Positions 1-6,547 of a DNA stretch of 18,622 nucleotides are shown one piece after another. The notes under the pieces were generated by a model, which was not told the origin of the DNA, made no database searches, and saw only the letters and a list, made by a program, of their open reading frames with translations. Position 1 is the first letter of the stretch; each line of letters starts with the position of its first letter. This DNA comes from Nitrospira lenta (GTDB lineage Bacteria > Nitrospirota > Nitrospiria > Nitrospirales > Nitrospiraceae): contig CAMDRK010000015.1 of the NCBI GenBank assembly GCA_945906715.1, positions 1 to 18,622 of the forward strand, in the 5' to 3' direction. A program made the position numbers and the translations under genes.

Positions 1-1274
1 TGATGGCCGAGTGCCTCTTTCGCCATTCGGATCTGGCCATGTACTTCCTCAACCATCCAGCCGACGTCAAACATGTGCTGGTGACCAACCAACAGAACTA
101 CATTAAGACCCAAGTCCCTCCAGGCGAATCACGCGTGTTTGGGAAAGGCATGTTACATACGGAGGGCGAGACCCATCATCGCCAACGGCGGCTGTTTCTC
201 CCCTTCTTCCATGGAGACCATGTAGCCTCCTACGCCGGTCTCATTACCGAAAAATCAGCCGCCCTCGCCACACATTGGCACGATGGCGCTACCATCGACA
301 TCGGACGTGAGATGACACAACTTACCCTGTCGGTCATCTGGCGACTGCTTTTTGGACAAGACGTGAGTGCCGATGCCACACAAGTAATCGAAGCCATGAT
401 GGCCGGGCACCACTTAGTCTCGAAACAGTACAACTCCATGATCGCCTGGGTCACGCCCTTGTGGGTTCCGACGACAGAGCATCGAGAATTTTCTCGAAGC
501 CAGCAGTTTCTGGATGCACGGATCAGGAATCTTATTCAGAGCCGCCGTACGTCCCGCCACCAGAGCCAGAACCAGGATGTGCTTTCGCTCTTACTCGCAG
601 CCACCGACGAGGCAAGTCAGCCACTGAGCGACAAGGAAATTCGGGATGAACTCGTCACCTTTCTGGTCGCCGGCCATGACACAACAGCGACTGCACTGAC
701 ATGGACCTGGTTTCTCCTCTCCCAGTCCCCAACTGTGCGAACACGTCTGGCCCATGAGTTAGAAACCGTGCTGGGCAACAGGCTCCCGACGGCGGAAGAT
801 GTGCCGCGGTTGGTCTATACGAAAATGATCTGGGATGAGACGCTTCGGCTTTACCCTCCAGCCTGGCTGTTACACGCACGTAAGAGCCGCGCTGAAGACA
901 GACTCCCGTCTGGTGTCTTCCTTACACCCGGCACCAGAGTGTTCCAGAGTCCCTGGAGCATGCATCGAAATGCTCGGTGGTTTCCCGATCCCAACCGATT
1001 CGATCCGGATCGTTTTTCGCCAGAAGCCAAACAGGCGCGGCAAACCTTCAGCTACTTCCCATTCGGGGGAGGCGGGCGTCGGTGTGTGGGCGAATCCTTT
1101 GCAGAAATGGAAGGTCTACTGGTGCTGGCGACAATGGCCTCGAAAGTCCGCCTTCGCTTGGTAGAGGGACAAACAATTCTTCCCGATCCTCTAATGACCT
1201 TGAAGCCGAATATCCCAGTCCACATGATCGTTGAATCAGTCGGTACCCTCGAACGCCATCCTATGACAGCCTAA
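1..1274 (+). CDS. Cytochrome P450, 5'-truncated by window edge
   Basis: Heme-thiolate monooxygenase of the cytochrome P450 superfamily. Numbering from the first in-window Met (position 3), the I-helix oxygen-activation motif AGHDT lies at residues 223-227, the ExxR pair (ETLR) at 279-282, and the heme-binding loop FGGGGRRCVG at 354-363, with C361 as the axial thiolate ligand. The C-helix area (HTEGETHHRQRR, about 52-63) also fits the family. All diagnostic motifs are intact, so the visible part looks functional. The frame is open to the left edge and the first residues (ECLFRHSDLAMYFLNHP) already match the beta-1 region that family members normally reach after about 30-50 residues, so the true start lies upstream. 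No ferredoxin or reductase gene is adjacent; a reductase-like gene lies at 12585-13316, but any link is speculative. The substrate cannot be told from the sequence. The gene converges on the minus-strand gene ending at 1389. Confidence 0.95.
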   Translation, partial: MAECLFRHSDLAMYFLNHPADVKHVLVTNQQNYIKTQVPPGESRVFGKGMLHTEGETHHRQRRLFLPFFHGDHVASYAGLITEKSAALATHWHDGATIDIGREMTQLTLSVIWRLLFGQDVSADATQVIEAMMAGHHLVSKQYNSMIAWVTPLWVPTTEHREFSRSQQFLDARIRNLIQSRRTSRHQSQNQDVLSLLLAATDEASQPLSDKEIRDELVTFLVAGHDTTATALTWTWFLLSQSPTVRTRLAHELETVLGNRLPTAEDVPRLVYTKMIWDETLRLYPPAWLLHARKSRAEDRLPSGVFLTPGTRVFQSPWSMHRNARWFPDPNRFDPDRFSPEAKQARQTFSYFPFGGGGRRCVGESFAEMEGLLVLATMASKVRLRLVEGQTILPDPLMTLKPNIPVHMIVESVGTLERHPMTA

Positions 1275-1388
1275 ATTAGGCAGATATGAACACAAGGCCA
1301 ACAAGAAGGACCACTGCGCGAGGGTGAGGCGATGAGAAACGCAGAGCGCCCCACTTCTACACTCGTAAAAGCTCATCCCTCTGGTCTC

Positions 1389-1718
1389 TCAAGCTTTCTC
1401 GTCGATGAAATCATAACCAGCTCGCTCCAGCGCCCGCTGGACAGTGGGCATCACGGCGGGACTATCGGAGCAGGGCAACACAGCCAGCTCCGGTGCAGCC
1501 TGGAGCTTGGCCAGAAGCTGCGCCGCCTCTGAGCCGACCAGCTCGTCACAGGTTTCATACAGGCCCCCCGGACCTTCTTCGATTATATTGTGCACTTTGA
1601 GCACAGCACGAATCTTTGCAATGACCGTGGCCGTGGGGGGCGGCATGAGCAACGACGCAATGGCCCCATAGTCGAGTCGAAGCTTGGGTGCGATAGAAAG
1701 TGGCTGCCCGCCTCGCAC
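1389..1718 (-). CDS. Small hypothetical protein downstream of ODP-like gene
   Basis: A 109-residue protein I do not recognise. It starts at GTG 1718, ten bases after the stop of the ODP-like gene, with a GAGG element about nine bases upstream, so it is probably the second gene of that operon. The frame is closed by a TAG just upstream, so it is not simply a longer protein. The sequence looks globular: a mixed N-terminal part with MPPPTATVIAKIRAVLK near residues 25-41, then a region resembling a helical bundle (GSEAAQLLAKLQ, VMPTVQRALERAGYDF). It has two cysteines (about residues 57 and 83) and no signal peptide or membrane segment. Competing ORFs on the other strand (1332-1671) have poor composition. 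No function is assigned; an accessory role for the neighbouring metalloprotein is only suggested by position. Confidence 0.55.
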   Translation of the reverse strand: MRGGQPLSIAPKLRLDYGAIASLLMPPPTATVIAKIRAVLKVHNIIEEGPGGLYETCDELVGSEAAQLLAKLQAAPELAVLPCSDSPAVMPTVQRALERAGYDFIDEKA

Positions 1719-1728
1719 GACGAGTTCC

Positions 1729-2478
1729 TCAATGTTGGATTGCTAGACCAGCCCACGGCCCCAGCACCTCCTTGAACATGACTGCCAGATCGCGGAGCGC
1801 ACGGGAACCGTCCCCAACATAGGCCGAACCATGCATCGTCGCCAGCGTCTTCGGCTGCAATTCGGCCAGCCGATGGAGTGTGGGCTCAGTGAGCGTAGAA
1901 TACGGCATATAGTTGGCCAGCGGTCCCTGCTGGTATTCCACCAGCACCTGCCGGCACCGGCCCAGCACGTCCGAGCGCGTCGCCGGCTCAACATCCCCGT
2001 TTTGATGAAAGAGGTCAGAACAGAGCAGCGTGCGCTGGGTCTCTTCAAACAACAGCCCCGCTTCCCAGCAGTGCGGTACGTGCGGCGTATGCAAAAAACG
2101 GAAACGATACTTGCCCGTGCTGAGCACCTCGCCATCCTTCATCCCCAAGGCAGGCCGCGTCGCCACGCAATCATCGACGCTCACCAGCTTCCCCACCAGA
2201 CTGCAGACAGCCGTAGACTGAGGGGCCAGGGCCTGCCACTCCGATAACGACCCGCACTCGTCGGCTTCTACATGGCTGAACCCGATCCATCTCACTGTCC
2301 GGGGATCGAGCACCGTCGCCACGGCATCACGAACCGCAGCAAACATCCCACGCGGCCCAGTGTGGAACAGCAACGGTTCGGCATCGCGCACCAGGAATTG
2401 ATTGAACTGCAAATTGAAATCCGACACGAAGGTCGAAATCAGGAATAAGTCCGGCGCAATCTCTGAAATGGTAGTCAT
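1729..2478 (-). CDS. ODP/flavodiiron-like metallo-beta-lactamase-fold protein
   Basis: Metallo-beta-lactamase-fold protein resembling the di-iron domain of flavodiiron proteins and stand-alone ODP (oxygen-binding di-iron) proteins. At 249 residues it is the right length for that domain alone, without a C-terminal flavodoxin. Candidate metal ligands appear in the family order: H69, E71 and D73 in SHVEADECG, H136 in TPHVPHCWEAG, D155 in CSDLFHQNGD, and H216 in ATMHGSA. The family motif HxExDH reads HxExDE here. No signal peptide is visible, so it is probably cytoplasmic. A strong ribosome binding site (GGAGG, 5 bases before ATG 2478) supports the start. It is followed ten bases on by the small unknown gene at 1389-1718. 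Known relatives bind or reduce O2 or NO; whether this one is catalytic or a sensor cannot be decided from sequence. Confidence 0.85.
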   Translation of the reverse strand: MTTISEIAPDLFLISTFVSDFNLQFNQFLVRDAEPLLFHTGPRGMFAAVRDAVATVLDPRTVRWIGFSHVEADECGSLSEWQALAPQSTAVCSLVGKLVSVDDCVATRPALGMKDGEVLSTGKYRFRFLHTPHVPHCWEAGLLFEETQRTLLCSDLFHQNGDVEPATRSDVLGRCRQVLVEYQQGPLANYMPYSTLTEPTLHRLAELQPKTLATMHGSAYVGDGSRALRDLAVMFKEVLGPWAGLAIQH

Positions 2479-2517
2479 GGAAACCTCCGTAGGTGGGAGG
2501 AAAATTCAGTCCCGGTA

Positions 2518-2540
2518 ACGTTTGCCTGAGTAGCAAACGT
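2518..2540 (-). terminator. Perfect 8-bp hairpin between ACT and ODP genes
   Basis: ACGTTTGC and GCAAACGT form a perfect 8-bp stem with a 7-base loop, 11 bases beyond the stop codon of the tandem-ACT gene on the minus strand. There is no U-tract after it, so it may be a 3'-end stabiliser or weak terminator rather than a classical intrinsic terminator. It lies about 40 bases upstream of the ODP-like start codon. Confidence 0.4.
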
Positions 2541-2551
2541 GCGAACCTCAC

Positions 2552-2968
2552 TCAGTCCGAGGCTAAAGCTTTGGCTGCTTTTTTTACATCCCGCGGGTTG
2601 ACCCATAGAATGGCGCCGAAGCGTCCCTGGCCGGCAGCGAGACCGGTCACCGCAGTCATGTTGATCTTGGCTGAACCAAGTCGATCGGTCAGATCGGCCA
2701 GAGCTCCCGGGCGATCATCGCCGTCCACCAGCAAGCACATTTTCGGTCCCTGAATTTTCAACTTATGCGCCTTCGCGATGGCCTTGAACGAAATGGGATC
2801 TTCCGGCACCACATCCACCTGTGTCCGGCGACTCCGAGGAAAGGCATGCACAGCCAGTAAATTCACCCCAGCCTCACGCAGCGGAGCAAGCGCCCCGGCT
2901 AATGTCCCGGGCTTATCCGCAATATCCACCTTAAAATATTGAGTAGTTCGAATCACATCGGCCATCAT
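2552..2968 (-). CDS. Tandem ACT-domain protein
   Basis: Small cytoplasmic protein made of two ACT domains and little else. The first covers about residues 9-70 (YFKVDIADKPGTLAGALAPL, then GVNLLAVHAF). The second covers about 78-138 (CLLVDGDDRPGALADLTDRL, then INMTAVTGLAAGQG). The KPGTLA and RPGALA loops are the ligand-binding turn typical of ACT domains that bind amino acids or similar small molecules. No enzyme domain is attached, so a sensory or regulatory role is the usual family inference; the partner is unknown. The start is ambiguous between two consecutive ATGs (2968 and 2965). The GGAGAGGAGG sequence lies two bases before the first and five before the second, so 2965 is better spaced. 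It is on the same strand as the ODP-like gene but separated from it by a hairpin. Confidence 0.88.
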   Translation of the reverse strand: MMADVIRTTQYFKVDIADKPGTLAGALAPLREAGVNLLAVHAFPRSRRTQVDVVPEDPISFKAIAKAHKLKIQGPKMCLLVDGDDRPGALADLTDRLGSAKINMTAVTGLAAGQGRFGAILWVNPRDVKKAAKALASD

Positions 2969-3156
2969 ACCCTCCTCTCCCGCTCAAATAGCGGGTATCA
3001 CCCGACAGGAAATGCTTCAAGCGAAAACAATGTGTATTGGAATGATCATCACAAGGACTGACCCCCTGCGCAATGATGGGATGGAAGTGAGTGTGTATAG
3101 CCTAGGCAACCAACCGGGCTGAATGCAACAGGTAACGTCCACTTTCAGAAACCGAG

Positions 3157-3261
3157 TTACAGCTTCCGACGGTCTGTCTTAAAGATGGTCCCCTGTCCTT
3201 CTAGCAGCTCCAACTGATCCTCGCTGCGATAAAGGTAGTCTACCCCGAGCGCGAAGGAGGA
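3157..3261 (-). pseudogene. Possible short gene remnant
   Basis: A minus-strand frame of 34 codons, bounded by stops and lacking ATG, GTG or TTG near its left side with a ribosome binding site. The translation has protein-like composition (DYLYRSEDQLELLEGQ, then GTIFKTDRRKL before the stop). It could be the decayed 3' end of a gene or a chance frame. I do not recognise the family. Confidence 0.2.
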
Positions 3262-3464
3262 TCAGAAAGGTTGGATGGCAAGACCCGATCTCCATGATGA
3301 CGCCCAATTAAGTAGCCTGTCCTATTTTTCTTGCCCCTGCGGTTCTACAGATCAAGATGAGAATTTTCCCAGGCTACGACTCGCTGCTGCAAGTTGCCAA
3401 CTCGGTGAAACGGCGAAATGCAGCTACGCCCGGAGTTTCGGGGTCATGTATTCCCACGCCCACA

Positions 3465-3504
3465 TAACAAGGCCCACAGGACTCTTGTCCCACGGGCCTT
3501 GTTA
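3465..3504. repeat. Symmetric 40-bp hairpin
   Basis: TAACAAGGCCC (3465-3475) and GGGCCTTGTTA (3494-3504) are perfect 11-base inverted repeats. Inside them, after a three-base mismatch on each side, GGAC and GTCC pair again around a TCTT loop. The structure therefore closes almost completely over 40 bases. It lies in non-coding DNA with no flanking gene within 300 bases. No U-tract follows on either strand, so it is more likely a small palindromic repeat or a processing structure than an intrinsic terminator. Confidence 0.6.
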
Positions 3505-3573
3505 CAATTGCTCTTACCCAGCTTGCTGGTATCGGTTTTCATAGGATGGTTTGGCTATTCCCCTCTCACCTTT

Positions 3574-3833
3574 TCAAGCTTGCTCGTGCCTCCTCTCAAG
3601 GGGGAGGTCTGGATCTATCCCTTACTGCGCGCGTCCAACGAAGGCTGGTCCATCTGGTCTATCTGGTTGGTCGGACCTGAAATTCATCCAGAAGAACCAG
3701 ACAGACCAGAAAAACCAGCCAACGAGACAGACGAACCCGGGCGCGTTGCGCGAGCACAGAAGATCATCAGGCTCCATCCCCCCTTCTGTTCCGCGAGCAC
3801 GAGGGATAGGCCAGACCACCCCCTCTATTTCTA
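3574..3833. repeat. Composite palindromic element, copy A
   Basis: It begins with the shared boundary CAAGCTTGCTCGT and contains the core half-sites CTGCGCGCGTCCAACGA (3625 on) and GCGCGTTGCGCGAGCACAGA (3741 on). Between the half-sites lies a second inverted repeat of 26-base arms, 3643-3668 and 3695-3720, matching at 22 of 26 positions and built on CTGGTCTATCTGGTT and its complement. The tail after the core (CTGTTCCG, then GAGCA, then a C-rich stretch) matches the tail of copy C. Its right end reaches the stop codon of the AlgH-family gene. Short frames across it translate to low-complexity sequence and are not genes. Confidence 0.75.
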
Positions 3834-4532
3834 ATTGGAGATCACCCGAGGCGCCTGAAGCCGGCTGATACAATCTGACCAGAATACGTCGGGATCCTTG
3901 TCAAAGATCCCGACCGAATCTGGCGGCAAGATCCCCCACGCGCCCAGAAGCATCTCAGCTTCCAGCTGCCTCGGAGCCCATGCGGCAAATCCAGCAAAGG
4001 CCCGGAAGGTTTCGGTCGGCTTAGCCCGCGTAATGATGTTCTCCAGAGCGCGAGGTGTGCGCCCAAGATAGACCCCGTCGAAGACCGACCGTGCGTCCGC
4101 TGGAGGCTCCTTGAGTCGGAACAATAGAAGAAAGCGGGTTGGCTCGACCGGCCCACCAGCAAACAGTCGGTAGCTGGTCCCCTTGAGCACCGTGATATCC
4201 GGCAATGCCTTGGACAGAAGAACGTTCGTGGAACGATTCAGAGTAAGCCCGATGGTTCCCTCAGACCCATGCTCCACGACGAGCACAACAGCCTGGCGGA
4301 AGTTTGGATCTTCCAGCGATGGGCTGGCCACCAAGAGCACACCCTTCGCGACCGACGCAGGCGCTGATTCCATGCTAGCCAGAGCGGGTGCTGCGTACAA
4401 GACGCTCAAGAGTCCCGCGAGCAGGAAGATCACCATGACTTTCCGTGCACCAGCGAAACCCGGTGCGCTCAAGTAGTCAGACGGAGGCAGCATGAGGGAA
4501 CTTCCACCGGAACCCGAGGTTACGGAAAGCAT
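3831..4532 (-). CDS. YqgE/AlgH family (UPF0301) protein, exported form
   Basis: Member of the YqgE/AlgH family (UPF0301, DUF179), whose biochemical role is not established. The hallmark N-terminal block is present (KGVLLVASPSLEDPNF, then VVEHGSEGTIGLTLNR, residues 63-100), followed by the family's FAGGPVEP segment and a C-terminal GFAAWAPRQLEAEM block. Unlike the common cytoplasmic version, it carries a hydrophobic stretch at residues 33-52 ending ALA-S that looks like a signal peptide, so it is probably exported. The start is uncertain: ATG 4532 has no clear ribosome binding site and sits inside a small CGGAAA/TTTCCG hairpin, and in-frame ATGs at 4493 and 4436 are alternatives. It lies 40 bases downstream of vapC. 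The stop codon touches composite repeat copy A. Confidence 0.85.
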   Translation of the reverse strand: MLSVTSGSGGSSLMLPPSDYLSAPGFAGARKVMVIFLLAGLLSVLYAAPALASMESAPASVAKGVLLVASPSLEDPNFRQAVVLVVEHGSEGTIGLTLNRSTNVLLSKALPDITVLKGTSYRLFAGGPVEPTRFLLLFRLKEPPADARSVFDGVYLGRTPRALENIITRAKPTETFRAFAGFAAWAPRQLEAEMLLGAWGILPPDSVGIFDKDPDVFWSDCISRLQAPRVISN

Positions 4533-4571
4533 TTCCGCTGAACGGCGTGATCTTGAGTTTCTTGGAGTCAG

Positions 4572-5027
4572 TCATACGAGCTCGTCCACAAGGAGACATT
4601 CAATCTCTTTTACTCGCCGCAGACCACGATCATTCCCATAGAAGCGCGTAGCGTTGTGCCCAATGGCTGTAGCCAATTGTATGGCATCGGGCGTGCTGAG
4701 GCGATAACGCACACGCAACTCGGCCGCTTGATCTGCCACATTCATCGTTACCGGCACCCATTCGAGCTTTGGGTATGTGCTGGTTAAGGCAAAGATCTTC
4801 TGCGCCAGTTCCTCTTTCTTATCGCGATAGGGTTGCACCAGCAATTCCAGGAGCGTGATGGTCGATGTCACCGCTGGATTCTTCCCCTGCTCAATCCGAT
4901 CGAACAAGGAGGCGCACCACGCCCCGTACCGAGGGTGGTATTGGAGGAAATAGATGAAGACGTTGGTGTCGAGGCCGATTCGTTCACGTTCTAATGGAAG
5001 GCCTTGCGAGAGGAAGGCCTCTACCAC
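4572..5027 (-). CDS. vapC: VapC-like PIN-domain ribonuclease toxin
   Basis: PIN-domain protein of 151 residues, the toxin half of a type II toxin-antitoxin pair; family members are Mg2+-dependent ribonucleases. The four acidic residues expected for the active site are present: D20 in GLDTNVFIY, E61 in TLLELLVQP, D114 in LSTPDAIQLATA and D133 in YGNDRGLRR. It starts at GTG 5027 and overlaps the end of the antitoxin gene by seven bases (GTGGTAG), which implies translational coupling. No frameshift or missing catalytic residue is seen, so it looks intact. The target RNA cannot be predicted from sequence. Confidence 0.92.
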   Translation of the reverse strand: MVEAFLSQGLPLERERIGLDTNVFIYFLQYHPRYGAWCASLFDRIEQGKNPAVTSTITLLELLVQPYRDKKEELAQKIFALTSTYPKLEWVPVTMNVADQAAELRVRYRLSTPDAIQLATAIGHNATRFYGNDRGLRRVKEIECLLVDELV

Positions 5028-5239
5028 GACCGACGTTCCCGCTTCAGGTAGCCCGACGGGTACAAGCCTTTGGCGAGTCCCTGTAAGGTCTTCACATAGC
5101 GCTTGGGCTTGGGCATCACAATGGTGAGATCGTCCTTGACGACGACCAGCAATTCATCGCCGCCTTTCACGCCCATTGCCTGCCGAGCTTCCTTTGGAAT
5201 GACGATCTGGTTTTTGCTGCTGAGCTTCTGAACAGCCAT
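5021..5239 (-). CDS. vapB: VapB-like AbrB/SpoVT-fold antitoxin
   Basis: A 72-residue antitoxin with an N-terminal AbrB/SpoVT swapped-hairpin DNA-binding domain. The signature QKLSSKNQIVIPKEARQAMGV with GGDELLVVV spans residues 4-34. The basic and aromatic C-terminal tail (RYVKTLQGLAKGLYPSGY) is the part expected to bind and neutralise the PIN toxin. The start is secure: AGGAGGTGA lies just upstream of ATG 5239. It is the first gene of a vapBC operon, and the palindrome at 5265-5285 directly upstream is the natural autoregulatory operator candidate. Confidence 0.92.
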   Translation of the reverse strand: MAVQKLSSKNQIVIPKEARQAMGVKGGDELLVVVKDDLTIVMPKPKRYVKTLQGLAKGLYPSGYLKRERRSW

Positions 5240-5264
5240 GTCGTCACCTCCTGGTCAGGCTTTA

Positions 5265-5285
5265 CTTTACCATAGCAAGGTAAAG
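5265..5285 (-). promoter_or_regulatory. Candidate VapBC operator
   Basis: CTTTACC and GGTAAAG are perfect 7-base inverted repeats separated by 7 bases, 26 bases upstream of the vapB start. An overlapping longer pair, GCTTTAC and GTAAAGC, uses the same right arm. Position and symmetry fit a site bound by the dimeric AbrB-type antitoxin for autorepression. The promoter elements themselves are not clear. Confidence 0.6.
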
Positions 5286-5365
5286 CGCCTCAACATTACG
5301 GTTTCTGAAGGAACGATGGGTCTCGGACAGGCTGAACCTCGGGTGGAATTGGATTTCATCTCTCC

Positions 5366-5580
5366 CAAAACTGCGCGCGTCCAACGAATGCTGGTTCATC
5401 TGGTCTATCTCGTCTATCTGGTTTGTTTGGTTGATCAGACTGGAAATTCATCCAAAAGAACCAGACAGACCAGAAAGACCGGCCAACCAGACAGACAAGC
5501 CCGAGCGCGTTGCGTGAGCACAGGAGACCATCTAGCCTGCCCTCTCATGCTCCTTCCAAGCTTGCTCGCTTCCCCCCTGG
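5366..5580. repeat. Composite palindromic element, copy B
   Basis: It has the same architecture as copy A: the CTGCGCGCGTCCAACGA half-site from 5371, a middle section of CTGGTCTATCTCGTCTATC followed by a complementary AACCAGACAGACCAG tract (5459-5475), then GAGCGCGTTGCGTGAGCACA from about 5503. The middle right arm (AAATTCATCCA, then AACCAGACAGACCAGAAA) is nearly the same as in copy A. The outer part after the core (GGAGACCATCTAG, then CTGCCCTCT) differs from copies C and D but recurs at 6305-6357. It ends with the CCAAGCTTGCTCG boundary (5554-5566). Confidence 0.7.
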
Positions 5581-5600
5581 GCATTGATCGCACAATTATT

Positions 5601-5699
5601 TGCGGGTGGCGTCGACCTGGGAGCCCAGCCGCCTGCAGCGGGGTCCCTACACCGGGCGGGGTGCGAAGCCGGCTGGGCTGGTCGACGACAGAACCCGCA
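5601..5699. repeat. Three-helix inverted repeat / structured element
   Basis: Three successive perfect helices are nested on one axis: TGCGGGT (5601-5607) with ACCCGCA (5693-5699), CGTCGACC (5610-5617) with GGTCGACG (5680-5687), and AGCCCAGCCG (5622-5631) with CGGCTGGGCT (5670-5679). Short unpaired bases (GG/ACAGA and TGGG/none) separate them, and the 38-base apical part can form CACC/GGTG. That is 25 base pairs in a 99-base element. It lies 34 bases past the stop of the minus-strand gene ending at 5733, and an A/T-rich stretch follows on that strand. It could be a terminator, a small RNA or a mobile palindrome. Confidence 0.6.
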
Positions 5700-5732
5700 T
5701 AGATCCTCCATGGGTCGGTGTGCGAAACGCCC

Positions 5733-6053
5733 TCACTCCTCCTTTTCTTCCACCCCCCAACTTGAGAGCAACACTTCCTTACCCTTCGCTGATTGGAGAT
5801 GTTCCGCAACGCGCAAGCTGATCAATGCCTTTTCCATTTTTTCAGGCACATACTCTTCGAGAAAATCGGTCGAGACCACTGCATTACGCCGCTCCCCTGC
5901 GGCGTCGGGTTCGACCTGAAACACCTGCGCCGCCCTGGCAGCATCGTAGGAGTCACGAATCGAGGCTCCGGGAAAATGTCCCTGAAAATACCCACGCACA
6001 GCCGCCAACTTTTCCAGCTCCTCGTCTGTATGCACATCCGATCCCCACGCCAT
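5733..6053 (-). CDS. Hypothetical protein, 106 residues
   Basis: A soluble, acidic, probably helical protein that I cannot assign to a family. It opens with MAWGSDVHTDEELEKLAAVRGYF, and later has VVSTDFLEEYVPEKMEKALISL and a Lys/Glu-rich end (EEKEE). No cysteines, signal peptide or membrane segment are seen. The start is well supported: AAAGGAGG lies eight bases before ATG 6053. The opposite-strand frames across it (5584-5919, 5825-6283) have poor composition and no ribosome binding site. It is apparently monocistronic, with the structured element at 5601-5699 just past its end and a small AGGAC/GTCCT palindrome (6105-6117) upstream. The function is unknown. Confidence 0.75.
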   Translation of the reverse strand: MAWGSDVHTDEELEKLAAVRGYFQGHFPGASIRDSYDAARAAQVFQVEPDAAGERRNAVVSTDFLEEYVPEKMEKALISLRVAEHLQSAKGKEVLLSSWGVEEKEE

Positions 6054-6304
6054 GGCCTGTCCTCCTTTGTACTCTGATGATCACCACCTTGACTGCGCTC
6101 ATCAAGGACCACGTCCTGATGATGCTTCTTCCTCGCCTACCTCTTTTTCTTCTTTTGAATCCGAAAAACATAGGCATTCTACTTTTTCAGGGCTGGCCAG
6201 GTCTATATTTACCCACGCACAGCTTTTTCACCCGCTCTGCCCTCCGATTGCTTCGCAACCGATTTCCCGTGACGTGCCATTAGCCCAAGCGAGGGTCTTC
6301 AGCG

Positions 6305-6357
6305 ACCGCGCGATGCTCGAGCACAGGAGACCATCTAGTCTGCCCTCTATACTTCTT
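6305..6357. repeat. Partial copy of element B right half
   Basis: GCTCGAGCACAGGAGACCATCTAG followed by CTGCCCTCT and a CTTCCAAGCTCGCTCG junction repeats the outer right part of copy B (about 5514-5566) with few changes. It has no matching left half here and is joined directly to the full palindrome that follows, so this looks like a tandem or recombined array of elements. Confidence 0.6.
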
Positions 6358-6533
6358 CCAAGCTCGCTCGTTATTTCTCCAGGGATGGGGGCTGATTGAT
6401 CTTCCACTGCGCGCGTCCAACGAGGGCCTTCTGAGGCCGCGCGTTGCGCGAGCACAGAAGATCATCAGCCTCCATCCCCTCCTCTGTTCCGGGAGCAGGG
6501 GGGCCAACCAGGCTACCCCCGCCTCTTTTCGGT
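6358..6533. repeat. Long palindromic element, copy C
   Basis: The core, 6381-6480, is one large imperfect palindrome. AGGGATGGGGGCTGATTGAT near the left matches the complement of ATCATCAGCCTCCATCCCCT at the right end, and CAACG and GGCC near the centre pair with CGTTG and GGCC around a TTCTGA loop, giving arms of about 48 bases. From 6358 to 6480 it is almost identical to copy D at 12479-12600. The tail beyond (CTGTTCCGGGAGCA, then C-rich) matches copy A. It fills the gap between the divergent genes starting at 6053 and 6548. Confidence 0.8.
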
Positions 6534-6547
6534 TGTTATAGTTATCT

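Larger units (their letters stand above)
2969..3573. other. Intergenic region without a supported gene
   Basis: About 600 bases separate the ACT gene from the first composite repeat. ORFs here are short and have unnatural composition, and none has a convincing ribosome binding site. The only protein-like trace is a short minus-strand frame at 3157-3261. The only strong structure is the hairpin at 3465-3504. The left end must contain the promoter of the ACT gene, but I could not pick a convincing -35/-10 pair. Confidence 0.6.

Noticed and set aside
3418..3868. Two overlapping plus-strand frames of 105-138 residues
   Set aside because: They translate repeat copy A, have no ribosome binding site and have low-complexity sequence.
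5238..5702. 154-residue plus-strand frame starting over the vapB promoter
   Set aside because: It runs through the operator, composite repeat B and the three-helix stem; its LVYLVYLVCLV segment is the 9-bp repeat read as protein.
5953..6177. Minus-strand frame beginning MPMFFGFKRRKRG
   Set aside because: It has no good ribosome binding site, overlaps the start of the 5733-6053 gene in another frame and is low complexity.
5825..6283. 152-residue plus-strand frame
   Set aside because: It is mostly antisense to the better supported 106-residue gene and has proline/histidine-rich unnatural composition.
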